Assembly: GCA_947503895.1 (NCBI GenBank)
Contig: CANNFT010000002.1
Coordinates: 372,001 to 436,000, forward strand
From: an uncultured Saccharospirillaceae bacterium
GTDB taxonomy: Bacteria; Pseudomonadota; Gammaproteobacteria; Pseudomonadales; Oceanobacteraceae
DNA: 64,000 bases
Direction: 5' to 3'
Shown here: positions 46,965 through 55,045 of the stretch, piece by piece
Position numbering within the stretch: the stretch's first letter is position 1
How the letters are laid out: each line of letters opens with the position of its first letter
Made by a program: the position numbers and the translations under genes
Notes under the pieces: generated by a model
What the model was told of the DNA's origin: nothing
Seen by the model: only the letters and a program-made list of their open reading frames with translations
Databases searched by the model: none

Positions 46965-48422
46965 TTAAGAATCCAATTTGGAGATTGGGATAGGATGTTG
47001 GTGTTCCCAGTGATGGTAACGATATTGAATATTCTTGAAATCTTTTTGAATAGCAGACTCGACACAGCCGCTACGATTTGAATACGGAATAAAAGACTCC
47101 TGACCACTGAGTTTTTCATTTAACAGTAAAACTCGTCGGTATTGCCCTTGGCTTCCCTCGGCCATGGACCCATAGCCATAGTTTAACCCCGAAAAACTTA
47201 AATACTGATTTAAATCTCGTTCATGTAAGGCCGAATTTTGTTCTAAAAATAACCCCGTGACCTGGCAAATTCTACGGGTTAAATGATAGCGTGTAAGAAG
47301 TGTTTTGATTTGTGATTGTTGTGCATTAATGACGGGGTTAATTAATGAAAAATCAAAATAGTGTGCACTTTGTTTTAAAAACTCGATCTCATTTTGGCAT
47401 AGGATTCTCAATTGGTGACATTGATAAAAATGCTTAAGCTTAGGAAAATGTCTCAGAACCAATGTGATGATATTAAAATCAGACTCAAGTACGGTTAGGT
47501 GCAGTTTTGGGAAGTTCTCAAGCAACGAAATAATACTACTGCCGGCACCCATACCAACAATGAGGCCTGTTGTTTGTTTCTTCTGACTATTAAAGTGGCT
47601 GCCGAGCAGTAGAGTGGCTAATGAAGATTGTTCCAGTGGAAAGTCACTGGCTGTCCCTTGTTGCAGCCATACGCCATCTTGATAACGCTCATTTATTGTG
47701 AGAAACCGGCTCAACTGATTTTCGATCACCTTAATATTGCCACTTGGCCCACGTGCCTCACTAAGCACCTTAGAATCTGATCGTGGCGTTCGTCTCGTTA
47801 AGGATGTGGTGTTTGCAAGTCGTTGGTATCGATCACGATTGACACTCGCGCGAGGGAAATCTTCATGGTGCTGATATATGAGTGCGCGATTAAACCAAGC
47901 TTCCTTTAAATTTGGGTCGAAATTCAAAGCAATTTTATAGCTGGATAAGGCTAGCGCTGGCTTGTTCGTCTGATTTAAGCAGTAACCTTCTAAAAAAAAT
48001 AATTCCGGAATGTAGGGTCCAATGGCCATGGCCTGCTGCAACCATTGCAGTGCCAGGTCATATTTTTCCATGTGAATTGCGCATCGCGCTTCAAAAATAT
48101 ACTGTTCAACCCATTGAGCGTTTTCGTTTTGGGTGACGACATCATTTTCTGCCGTTAGAAACATATGCTTCAGCCCTGCAAAAAACGGCACCTTGAATCC
48201 ACACTCGCATAGGTCAGACATATGAGCAAAAAATTGCTCGTGATTACCATATATATGCTTCGTCCATTCTTCACTTGGAAATCGTGTATTCGATGCACAA
48301 CAAGGGCAGGTGTGTTCAGCGATATATTGCAATAGCTCAGTTTCTGAATTTGGATAATACGGCTGCACGCTGGTATAGCCGGATGCAGTAGTGGCTAGAG
48401 ATGGACAATGATTGGGTATCAT
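46965..48422 (-). CDS. TPR protein with methyltransferase/spermidine-synthase-like domain
   Basis: A 485-residue protein with three parts. Residues 30-85 contain paired Cys/His (CPCCASN, HMSDLCECGF), probably a small metal site. Residues 105-210 are TPR-like (ALQWLQQAMAIGPYIPELFF and ALSSYKIALNFDPNLKEAWF). From about 290, LIVGMGAGSSIISLLENFP followed by LTVLESDFN resembles the nucleotide-binding start of class I methyltransferases and spermidine synthases. Substrate unknown. It is opposite to its neighbours inside the R-body region and has a weak sigma-54-like element upstream. Confidence 0.7.
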   Translation of the reverse strand: MIPNHCPSLATTASGYTSVQPYYPNSETELLQYIAEHTCPCCASNTRFPSEEWTKHIYGNHEQFFAHMSDLCECGFKVPFFAGLKHMFLTAENDVVTQNENAQWVEQYIFEARCAIHMEKYDLALQWLQQAMAIGPYIPELFFLEGYCLNQTNKPALALSSYKIALNFDPNLKEAWFNRALIYQHHEDFPRASVNRDRYQRLANTTSLTRRTPRSDSKVLSEARGPSGNIKVIENQLSRFLTINERYQDGVWLQQGTASDFPLEQSSLATLLLGSHFNSQKKQTTGLIVGMGAGSSIISLLENFPKLHLTVLESDFNIITLVLRHFPKLKHFYQCHQLRILCQNEIEFLKQSAHYFDFSLINPVINAQQSQIKTLLTRYHLTRRICQVTGLFLEQNSALHERDLNQYLSFSGLNYGYGSMAEGSQGQYRRVLLLNEKLSGQESFIPYSNRSGCVESAIQKDFKNIQYRYHHWEHQHPIPISKLDS

Positions 48423-48456
48423 CGGAACGATCCATTATGAATATATCTGATTTAAT

Positions 48457-48472
48457 AGCGAGATATATGCCA
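48457..48472 (-). promoter_or_regulatory. Weak sigma-54-like element upstream of the TPR/methyltransferase-like gene
   Basis: On the minus strand TGGCATATATCTCGCT keeps TGGCA and the correctly spaced GC, but the -12 half is TCGC instead of TTGC. It ends 34 bases before the start codon. Confidence 0.4.
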
Positions 48473-48516
48473 AGCGACCCAGATGTTTGAATTCTCATTC
48501 AATTTAAAGATGGGTG

Positions 48517-48559
48517 GTCGTTTTAATCCAATTATAAAATCGATTTGGATTAAAACGAC
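48517..48559. promoter_or_regulatory. Large perfect inverted repeat between divergent genes
   Basis: GTCGTTTTAATCCAA and TTGGATTAAAACGAC form a perfect 15-base inverted repeat with a 13-base spacer. It lies in the 434-base divergent gap, about 220 bases before the plus-strand sigma-54 site and 45 before the minus-strand candidate. It could be an enhancer-type regulator site. Confidence 0.5.
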
Positions 48560-48779
48560 AACTTGAATGACAAGCCCTTGTTTACCCTCTTACCAAAATG
48601 GTTTAACAGATCGTACACTGGGAAAGGGTGTATGCATTTTTAATATTTATATTAAGCAATTTAATCCACTTTCGTCATTCTGCTCCCTACCATTTTTCTG
48701 CCGTTCTTTAATTATCGTAGCGTTGCTTATCATACATTAATGGTGAGTTTTAATGGCAGAATAATTAAAGCAATAAAAA

Positions 48780-48795
48780 TGGTATTAGCTTTGCA
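48780..48795 (+). promoter_or_regulatory. Sigma-54 promoter of the 622-residue protein gene
   Basis: TGGTATTAGCTTTGCA matches TGG(C/T)A-N6-TTGCA exactly as at reb2, ending 61 bases before the start codon. Confidence 0.85.
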
Positions 48796-48856
48796 AAAGA
48801 AGCATTCAGAATCGTAAAAATACAATGGAAAGAAAAATTCATATTAGGAGAACATC

Positions 48857-50725
48857 ATGTCGGACGTATATATTGGGTTCATGGACGAAGAAGTCCGACC
48901 AATTCTATCAGCACTGCAGGCAAAAGGATGGAATGTACTGGTAATTGAGCGTGGTAACGTCGATCCTAATGGTGTGTTATTTGAGCGCCCGATATCTGCC
49001 TATGAATATCCGGTCATGTGGAAAGGTTGGTGTGGCTATAGTAACGAATCCAATGATCTCATTTCTATTCCCAACACATTAAACGAAGATACACTGGGTG
49101 ATAACCGTCGGACTTGGCTAAACGTATTTCAACAGTGTACCTACATCAATATGCGTGATGTCTTTGCCAAACTACCGGCCGGTATTATGAAAACAGAAAA
49201 TGGTCGAACCATCAAACGTAAGCTTGGCTTGGTGCCGTCACTTTCTATGTTATACATGGGGGCCGCTAAAGGCAGGTCCGGTGGTTTACCCACTAAGATT
49301 TTGATTCGATCTCCGGAGATGGGATTGCAGCCAGGCTTAATACGCACTCAGTTACGCGGCATCTTAAAAGCATTAAAAAGCGCGAGCAATGCAACAAAGA
49401 ATGATGATGAAGTGAAGAAAGCCAATAAAATCAATATTTGGAGTTATGGTGCCGGTGGTGCGTATTGTAAGTCGGAGGATGGCGGTGGCCCTGGTGCTAT
49501 CTGGAATACCAAAGGCAGTATATATGTGGGTGTAGAGCGAGATAAATCTGCTGAGGGGAATCGTAACCTTAATGGTGTGAGTTTATATAAAGGTGAAATT
49601 GCCTACTGTTCTGATGAAATTAAAGAAACGCTTTATACGACGCCGACTTTTTACACGGTGAATGAAGCACGCACGAACATAGAAAAGGTATTTGAAGAGA
49701 AATCGAATGGGAACAATCTATTATTTTCTCAATTGAATCCGATTTTTCCCAGTATCGGGCTTGTAACAGCGCCGGAGAAGGGCGGTATCAGCATCACTTC
49801 AAACTCCTTTATAGGCGAGAATTTAAAATCGTCAGCTGCCAAATATGGACTCAAAGGCGGCGTTAATATGGAAGATTACCACCTGTTTAAGCTTATTCAG
49901 TCCATCAATGCTGCACAGACGCTGTTTACATCGGTCAAAAATATTGAGAATAAATATCCTATATTAAATGATTCAAAGGTTATCCGGATTGATGCTGATC
50001 CTGCTGTAATTGAATTATCACAAGAGAATGCAAAAGACTACAATCAAAACAAAATTCTCATCACTGCCTATGCCACAATATTAAAATGGGGATTAGAAGG
50101 TATGATCTTCTCCGATGAGAAAATACCAGATGCATTAAATTGGAGGAGAAAGAACGATGAGGTGATACCAGAAGCGGTGACCAAATATTTGGTGCCCTAT
50201 AACTCTGGGAAAAACAAGTATATTAACCCCTACTTATTAGAAGCGGCACAAGATCTGTTCAGAGAAGTGGGTGATTGGTTAGCCAAAGTACGAACCGAAA
50301 AAATCAATACCCCCGCATATGCAAAAGCGATGATGGCGAATCCTTACAATGTGGGTAACTTACCGATAGTCGCGAATGACCAACTAACAGCATTAGTCAC
50401 TCAATTTGAAGCATTAGACTCAGCGTTGAAAAAGTTTTGCTTGAAAGAAAGTGAATCGATTGCCGTAGCCAGTTGCGAAACTTTCTTAGTGGCTTTGTAT
50501 CAGTTTATATTTGACCCCAACAAAGAAGCTACATTAACAAAAGATTCAAAGGTTGATATATGGGCGCGTGGTGGTTGGGGAGCCAAAAGCACGGAATCCT
50601 ACATTGTGGATCATGTTAACTACTCAGGTTCTAACATTGATCGCTCATTTTATAAGTCAACAAATAGCACGGTATTGTCCATTAATGCCGGAACAGCAGT
50701 GGACACCTATTTTGCCGCTTTGTAA
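48857..50725 (+). CDS. Large unrecognised protein co-regulated with the reb genes
   Basis: A 622-residue soluble protein without signal peptide or known domain. It has a Gly-rich segment around 195-220 (YGAGGAYCKSEDGGGPGAIW) and a possibly related short motif near the end: KINIW at 191-195 and KVDIW at 565-569, each followed by Gly-rich sequence. AGGAG precedes the ATG. It is the largest gene of the region and has a strong sigma-54 promoter of the same form as the reb genes, so it is probably made at the same time. It may be a ribbon-associated structural protein or the toxic cargo; nothing in the sequence decides. Confidence 0.75.
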   Translation: MSDVYIGFMDEEVRPILSALQAKGWNVLVIERGNVDPNGVLFERPISAYEYPVMWKGWCGYSNESNDLISIPNTLNEDTLGDNRRTWLNVFQQCTYINMRDVFAKLPAGIMKTENGRTIKRKLGLVPSLSMLYMGAAKGRSGGLPTKILIRSPEMGLQPGLIRTQLRGILKALKSASNATKNDDEVKKANKINIWSYGAGGAYCKSEDGGGPGAIWNTKGSIYVGVERDKSAEGNRNLNGVSLYKGEIAYCSDEIKETLYTTPTFYTVNEARTNIEKVFEEKSNGNNLLFSQLNPIFPSIGLVTAPEKGGISITSNSFIGENLKSSAAKYGLKGGVNMEDYHLFKLIQSINAAQTLFTSVKNIENKYPILNDSKVIRIDADPAVIELSQENAKDYNQNKILITAYATILKWGLEGMIFSDEKIPDALNWRRKNDEVIPEAVTKYLVPYNSGKNKYINPYLLEAAQDLFREVGDWLAKVRTEKINTPAYAKAMMANPYNVGNLPIVANDQLTALVTQFEALDSALKKFCLKESESIAVASCETFLVALYQFIFDPNKEATLTKDSKVDIWARGGWGAKSTESYIVDHVNYSGSNIDRSFYKSTNSTVLSINAGTAVDTYFAAL

Positions 50726-50771
50726 CGTGTGGGAAAGCAGAACGTATTTCAAATAGGATATCGCTTAAATT

Positions 50772-51533
50772 ATGGCAATGGAGGCAGCACAAAAATTTAT
50801 ATCTTTATTAGAATTGACCAGTGAGCTTTACTCGCCAGAGCTATTTCAGGGAGCATTGCCAGCTGACTTAGTGGAAGATGAAATCGTCTTGAGAGATTGG
50901 GTGGTTTCCACCAGCACTATGGAAGCCTTTTCTCAATCGCTTTCCGGAGATGGGCTGCGTGAAGCAATCCCTGACGAGAATGATGTAACGGTCGTCAGCT
51001 GCCAACGAATGCTGGCCATCATTGATCGACGCTTTAAAGCGTCCAAAGATCCAGCAAAAGCCGTTGACCAATTTGATTTCGGTGCAGAAAAAAAACGACG
51101 GTTACGAGTGCGCCATCAGATGAGTGAAATGACAAACGCCATTTTGTCATTTTATCAAAGCTTAGGTGAGCGACTCGATTCGCAGGACGTTCCAGTGAGC
51201 ACTGAAATGCCGGAAGAAACAGAAGCGTCAATGGTTAACGAATCATCCGATATTGAACAGGATACAGCACCCATTTACGCACCTCCGGAAGATGACTTAA
51301 CCCTACCGGCGGTTAATGCGGACCCTACGCTAACCACTTCGTCCGCCGTCGACGAGCCGTCGAACGCCAATAAAATAAACGAATATGAATCTGAGAAAAC
51401 AGAAGCAGAGAAAGATATCGATAATGAGTTAAGTGAAGCACCCAAACGAACAGAGCCTAAAGACTTATCGGAAGAACAAATAGAAGCTCAGATCCACGAT
51501 GCCTTTGCCTGGGTTGATGCTCAAGAAGGATAG
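50772..51533 (+). CDS. Unrecognised protein with acidic tail, downstream of the 622-residue gene
   Basis: A 253-residue protein. The first 140 residues are helical and mixed in charge (FISLLELTSELYSPELFQGA, KKRRLRVRHQMSEM); the remaining part is a strongly acidic, Pro/Ser/Thr-rich tail, probably disordered, ending in a short helix (AQIHDAFAWVDAQEG). It starts 46 bases after the previous stop and should share its sigma-54 transcript. No family recognised. Confidence 0.68.
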   Translation: MAMEAAQKFISLLELTSELYSPELFQGALPADLVEDEIVLRDWVVSTSTMEAFSQSLSGDGLREAIPDENDVTVVSCQRMLAIIDRRFKASKDPAKAVDQFDFGAEKKRRLRVRHQMSEMTNAILSFYQSLGERLDSQDVPVSTEMPEETEASMVNESSDIEQDTAPIYAPPEDDLTLPAVNADPTLTTSSAVDEPSNANKINEYESEKTEAEKDIDNELSEAPKRTEPKDLSEEQIEAQIHDAFAWVDAQEG

Positions 51534-51584
51534 CGCGCTTAAGGTGATCGAGCGTTGGGAAACAGAGTGACGCCTGCCACTCTG

Positions 51585-52097
51585 CTAAAAATGAATACTG
51601 AAATTCACTTCGTAATGATCGCTTTGTGTGCTGGCGACGCTAAATTTAATCGGTACATCATTAAGCTGAACTTTCTTAACATCAATGCCACCTTGGTATA
51701 AGTAGGCCGCAGCGCCTGAAGCCAATGACAAGACATCCACTCCCACGGCAGGTAACCCCGCGCTGTGAAACGAATCTAAGCCATCAGAAAAGGCAAAATT
51801 TTGGTCGGCTACCTGGGTATATTGATACTCGGGCAGGCTTTCGATGCTGTCATCGTTGGCGTGACAAACATGGAGTGGCGCCATGATAAATGAAACCAGT
51901 GCTGCCACTTTGCGTAGGCTACTTTGTTTGCACAGGGCGTGGTCAATTTGTTTCTTTGACACCATGTTGAGGGCAATGAACACTTCGCCGATGGCCATAC
52001 CCGCGTGAGTCGATTGATAGGCCAACGCTTCATTTAACTCTTTATCCGTGATGATGCCTTTTCGAACCAGCAATGAACCTAACCGATACTTCGCCAT
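51585..52097 (-). CDS. MshEN/GspE-N-type domain protein with membrane or signal segment
   Basis: A 170-residue protein. Residues 1-58 (LGSLLVRKGIITDKELNEAL, later GEVFIALNMVSKKQIDHAL) look like the MshEN/GspE N-terminal module, which binds c-di-GMP in some ATPases. A hydrophobic segment (about 63-80, VAALVSFIMAPLHVCHA) separates it from a roughly 90-residue part of unknown function. The start at 52097 (MAKYRLGS) is the conserved-looking one; 52124 would add nine residues. No ATPase domain is present, so it is not a secretion motor. Confidence 0.7.
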   Translation of the reverse strand: MAKYRLGSLLVRKGIITDKELNEALAYQSTHAGMAIGEVFIALNMVSKKQIDHALCKQSSLRKVAALVSFIMAPLHVCHANDDSIESLPEYQYTQVADQNFAFSDGLDSFHSAGLPAVGVDVLSLASGAAAYLYQGGIDVKKVQLNDVPIKFSVASTQSDHYEVNFSIHF

Positions 52098-52343
52098 AAA
52101 CCGTTCCCGCCTGTGACTATTCATTAATCATGACACAGACTGTTTCTGATATAGATCAATTCTTAGACACATTATTGCTAATGAAGCCGGTCTTCCAATG
52201 CTCAAGGTTATGCTTAACATTGTGTAAAAATCCCTGCTTAAAGGAAAAATCCATAAAATTCAGTGGGTTAGCTATGGCTTTAGAAATAGGTCAATCTCAG
52301 TCAGAATAATGACCAACAAAAAATCACACTGGGATACATCAAT

Positions 52344-52676
52344 ATGAACTGGATTCTGGATGGCGTCGTCGGATTGAGCGCTTGGTTAAAACCATTATCA
52401 GGCCATATCGCTTTGGCCTTTGTTGCCACGTTATTGGTGATTTATGGCGGTGCGATCAACCGTGCATTAAGAGGGTTTGTAAAAAGTTATCCATTCATTT
52501 TGCGCGTTGCGGCTTTTATGTTGCTTTGCACGCTCGGCTACGGTTTGGTGGTGGTTTGGGGGGCTGCTCAGTTGAAGCTCGTGTTGATCCAAATTCCCAA
52601 TGTTTGGTTTTCACCCCTCGTCATTCTGAGTTTTATACTCATTGGTGTATTAGCAGAGCGATACCATAAATCATGA
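52344..52676 (+). CDS. DUF3392-type inner-membrane protein
   Basis: A 110-residue protein with three hydrophobic segments (about 22-40, 50-75 and 88-105). WILDGVVGLSAWLKPLSGHI and INRALRGFVKSYPFILR match the DUF3392 family of small membrane proteins of gammaproteobacteria; function unknown. Its stop overlaps the start of the nuclease gene (ATGA), indicating coupling. Confidence 0.85.
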   Translation: MNWILDGVVGLSAWLKPLSGHIALAFVATLLVIYGGAINRALRGFVKSYPFILRVAAFMLLCTLGYGLVVVWGAAQLKLVLIQIPNVWFSPLVILSFILIGVLAERYHKS

Positions 52677-53440
52677 TTAAGATCATTCAGTACAGCTTAA
52701 CGTTTGTTTTTAGCCTCATGACGTTGCCGTCTTGGGGTTACTCAGATATAGGGCACAAGGCGGTGGCTAGGCTTGCATGGGACCAGCTGTCACCCTATGC
52801 ACGGCAAAATGTGGAGCGCATTTTAGGCGCGGGCGAAAAAGCCTTTGTTGAAGCGTCTGTTTGGGCTGATCACATTAAACGTGACGATCGCTTTAATCAT
52901 CTTAAACCCCTCCATTATGTTAATTTACCCAAGGGTGCGAAAGCCTACGATGCGAAGCGTGACTGCAAAAAGAATCAGTGTGTAGTGGAGGCGATCCACG
53001 ATTTTAGCCGTATTAGCGTTAACGGCAGTGAGAAGGAGCAAATTTTGGCGCTGAGAATGTTGATTCACTTGCTAGGCGATATTCATCAACCGCTGCATGC
53101 AGGCTTAGCCGAAGACCGAGGGGGAAACTGGTTTGAAGTGGTCCACCAAGAAAAGACGCTGAACTTACATAAGCTGTGGGACACCGTACTCGTTAAACGC
53201 ATTGGTGATGATGGGTTAAAGGTCGCACATCAGTTGCAGGGAAGTGCACCCAAGGCAGAAATCGGTCTACCCGAACAATGGGCGAGCGAAAGCCATCAAA
53301 TTGCGATGCAGGTGGCCTATGCAACAAAAGAAAATCGACCGCTCAGCGAGTCTTACCTTAGTAAAGGAGAAACGGTCACCCGGCAGAGGTTGCAATTGGC
53401 AGGATGGCGATTGGCCATGTGGCTGAATAAATTGTGGTAG
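52673..53440 (+). CDS. S1/P1-type zinc nuclease, exported
   Basis: A 255-residue secreted nuclease. A signal peptide is cleaved before WGYSDIGHKAVARLAW, where the mature N-terminal Trp and the next His are zinc ligands in this family. Further ligands are seen in EASVWADHIKRD, HYVNLP, HLLGDIHQPLHAG, GGNWFEV and NLHKLWD. It degrades single-stranded DNA/RNA outside the cytoplasm, probably for nucleotide or phosphate scavenging. It overlaps the DUF3392 gene by four bases. Confidence 0.92.
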   Translation: MIKIIQYSLTFVFSLMTLPSWGYSDIGHKAVARLAWDQLSPYARQNVERILGAGEKAFVEASVWADHIKRDDRFNHLKPLHYVNLPKGAKAYDAKRDCKKNQCVVEAIHDFSRISVNGSEKEQILALRMLIHLLGDIHQPLHAGLAEDRGGNWFEVVHQEKTLNLHKLWDTVLVKRIGDDGLKVAHQLQGSAPKAEIGLPEQWASESHQIAMQVAYATKENRPLSESYLSKGETVTRQRLQLAGWRLAMWLNKLW

Positions 53441-53703
53441 CAGATTGAAACGTCGGATATTGGGCAAGGCCTCACATTTTGAGACAAGGCCCAATCGTAT
53501 GACGGGCCAAACGGAAAGGATTTAAAAGCGTGACATTGCCGGGAGCTATGACATTCGATGCCAATTTTACAATGGGGTGAAAAGTTTGGTCTAAGTGTTT
53601 GTTGACTGAAAAATATTCAAACGACTAAAAAAGATGAGTTTAATGACGCCAATTAAATGCGAAATTAACCAGAAAGAAAGTGCTTAGGTAAGATTCAGAA
53701 CAA

Positions 53704-53876
53704 GAAAAAAAGAGGTGGAAATAAAGTGGCAGGAAATAGCTGTCCCAGCTGTTTCCTGCCAAAGCACCCTAGGTCCACCTTCCAATAGCGGTCTTACAAT
53801 CCCTTCGACAACTCCGTGTCTTCTGATCTTCCTGACCAGAAACCTCCATGTCTAAGTGCGTCCCTGCGAGATCTAA
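53704..53876 (-). ncRNA. CsrB/RsmZ-like regulatory RNA
   Basis: On the minus strand this gap holds many GGA motifs, several in hairpin loops: TCTGGTC-AGGAA-GATCAGA (53822-53840), GACA-CGGAGT-TGTC (53807-53820) and a long stem, GGCAGGAAACAGCTG paired with CAGCTATTTCCTGCC, with loop GGA (53728-53760). Further GGA lie in GCAGGGACGC, ATGGAGG and AAGGGAT. The 3' end is a terminator: GGTGGA/TCCACC, then seven T at 53705-53711. This is the architecture of RNAs that sequester CsrA/RsmA. The 5' end is estimated from a TAAATT-like -10 near 53877-53882. A GacA-type box lies upstream. No coding frame competes. Confidence 0.8.
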
Positions 53877-54039
53877 TTTAACAAACTTTCGGCTCTTTGC
53901 AGGGCGAATTTTTGTCTGAGTCGAAAACGGTTAAAAACTGTACAAGCCTGCAACCCCCATACTGTCTATAAGCTTCCCAAAAACCGCGTGATTTTGAGTG
54001 TTCTTCTGTCAGATCAAAGTTTGCTTGTCTCACACGCTA

Positions 54040-54057
54040 TGTAGGAAATCTCTTACA
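54040..54057 (-). promoter_or_regulatory. GacA-type upstream activating sequence of the sRNA
   Basis: TGTAAGAGATTTCCTACA on the minus strand matches the GacA box TGTAAG-N6-CTTACA except for one base. It lies about 165 bases upstream of the estimated start of the regulatory RNA; far-upstream boxes are known for rsmZ-type genes. Confidence 0.75.
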
Positions 54058-54107
54058 AGCTTGATGGGCAATGTCTCATGAACATTTTTTAGAAGGGAGG
54101 CAGAAAG

Positions 54108-54143
54108 ATGCGAACTACAATGGTTTTAGAGGACGAGTCGTAA
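54108..54143 (+). CDS. Possible 11-residue leader peptide
   Basis: ATG at 54108 follows a very strong ribosome-binding sequence, AAGGGAGG, and encodes MRTTMVLEDES before TAA. It ends 48 bases before the DUF2971-like gene. It could be a leader peptide or a by-product of a CsrA-binding GGA site. Confidence 0.25.
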   Translation: MRTTMVLEDES

Positions 54144-54191
54144 TTATAGAAAATATTATGGTCAAAATGCACATTTTTTTAGGCAAAGTTC

Positions 54192-55028
54192 ATGGCGTCC
54201 AGTCTCTTTGTTTTTATTTCGCCTGATCGGTTCCAATGGTTGAAGCAAGGCTTTTTACTCTTTGACGGTTGGGACGAGCTGAATGACGTGTTTCTGGAGA
54301 ACCGCGTGTTACCAACGGTCGAGATGAATGACGAGCCTCTGTCAGACGATGAGTTTGCGCAAGCATTGCGCCCGCACTACGACAACATGGCGGAACACCT
54401 CAAAGGTATGGTGACGTGGGAATATTATTTAGCTCAGGCGCTGAATAACCGCACTCAGTTGGAGGCACAGATCAAAGTGCCACCTAAATCGGATGTCCCT
54501 GAGCTTCCCAATAAAGCGGACTATCAAGGGCTGTGCTGTCTGAGATTGTTTGAGTCTATATCGGTGGATGCGCTTTGGCAGCAATTGGGCGGGGCTCATC
54601 GCGGACTGGCCGTGGCACTTGACCGACAACACGATTTTTTCACTCATAAGCAGTATGCCAGTGCCCCTCAGCAATGTGCCGCCATTACTTATGACGATGC
54701 TCGGCCAGCAGGGCGTAGCCCTCAACAGCCATTTCCGGCTTGGCTGAGGCGTGCAGAACATTATGCGTATGAGAAAGAGTGGCGTTTGGTGCGACTACGC
54801 AAGGTGGCGGATCGCCAGGTGGATCGTCTGGCCGCTTTTAAGATTCCCAACGGACTGATACGTGGTCTGTATTTGGGCATCAATGTCGATCAAGATACCG
54901 TGCGACAGCTGCGGCAACTGGTTAAGCAGGATTTAAACTTCCGCCATATACCGGCTTGGCGTATGGCGGTGTCTGAAGAGTATCTGCGGTTGGTGCCTGT
55001 GCCATTGAAAACGGACCATGCCGGCTAA
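54192..55028 (+). CDS. DUF2971-like protein
   Basis: A 278-residue cytoplasmic protein. CCLRLFESISVDALWQQLGG, AHRGLAVALD and AEHYAYEKEWRLVR fit the DUF2971 pattern (a W...Y/G-rich N-part and YEKEWR); the function of the family is not known. It is convergent with trmH. A strong GGGAGG site lies too far upstream (about 90 bases) to serve this start. Confidence 0.65.
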   Translation: MASSLFVFISPDRFQWLKQGFLLFDGWDELNDVFLENRVLPTVEMNDEPLSDDEFAQALRPHYDNMAEHLKGMVTWEYYLAQALNNRTQLEAQIKVPPKSDVPELPNKADYQGLCCLRLFESISVDALWQQLGGAHRGLAVALDRQHDFFTHKQYASAPQQCAAITYDDARPAGRSPQQPFPAWLRRAEHYAYEKEWRLVRLRKVADRQVDRLAAFKIPNGLIRGLYLGINVDQDTVRQLRQLVKQDLNFRHIPAWRMAVSEEYLRLVPVPLKTDHAG

Positions 55029-55045
55029 ACAGCGGGCATGGATGC

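Noticed and set aside
53728..53760. Plain terminator for the nuclease gene on the plus strand
   Set aside because: On the plus strand no T run follows the hairpin; on the minus strand the T run, GGA loops and upstream GacA box support a regulatory RNA instead.
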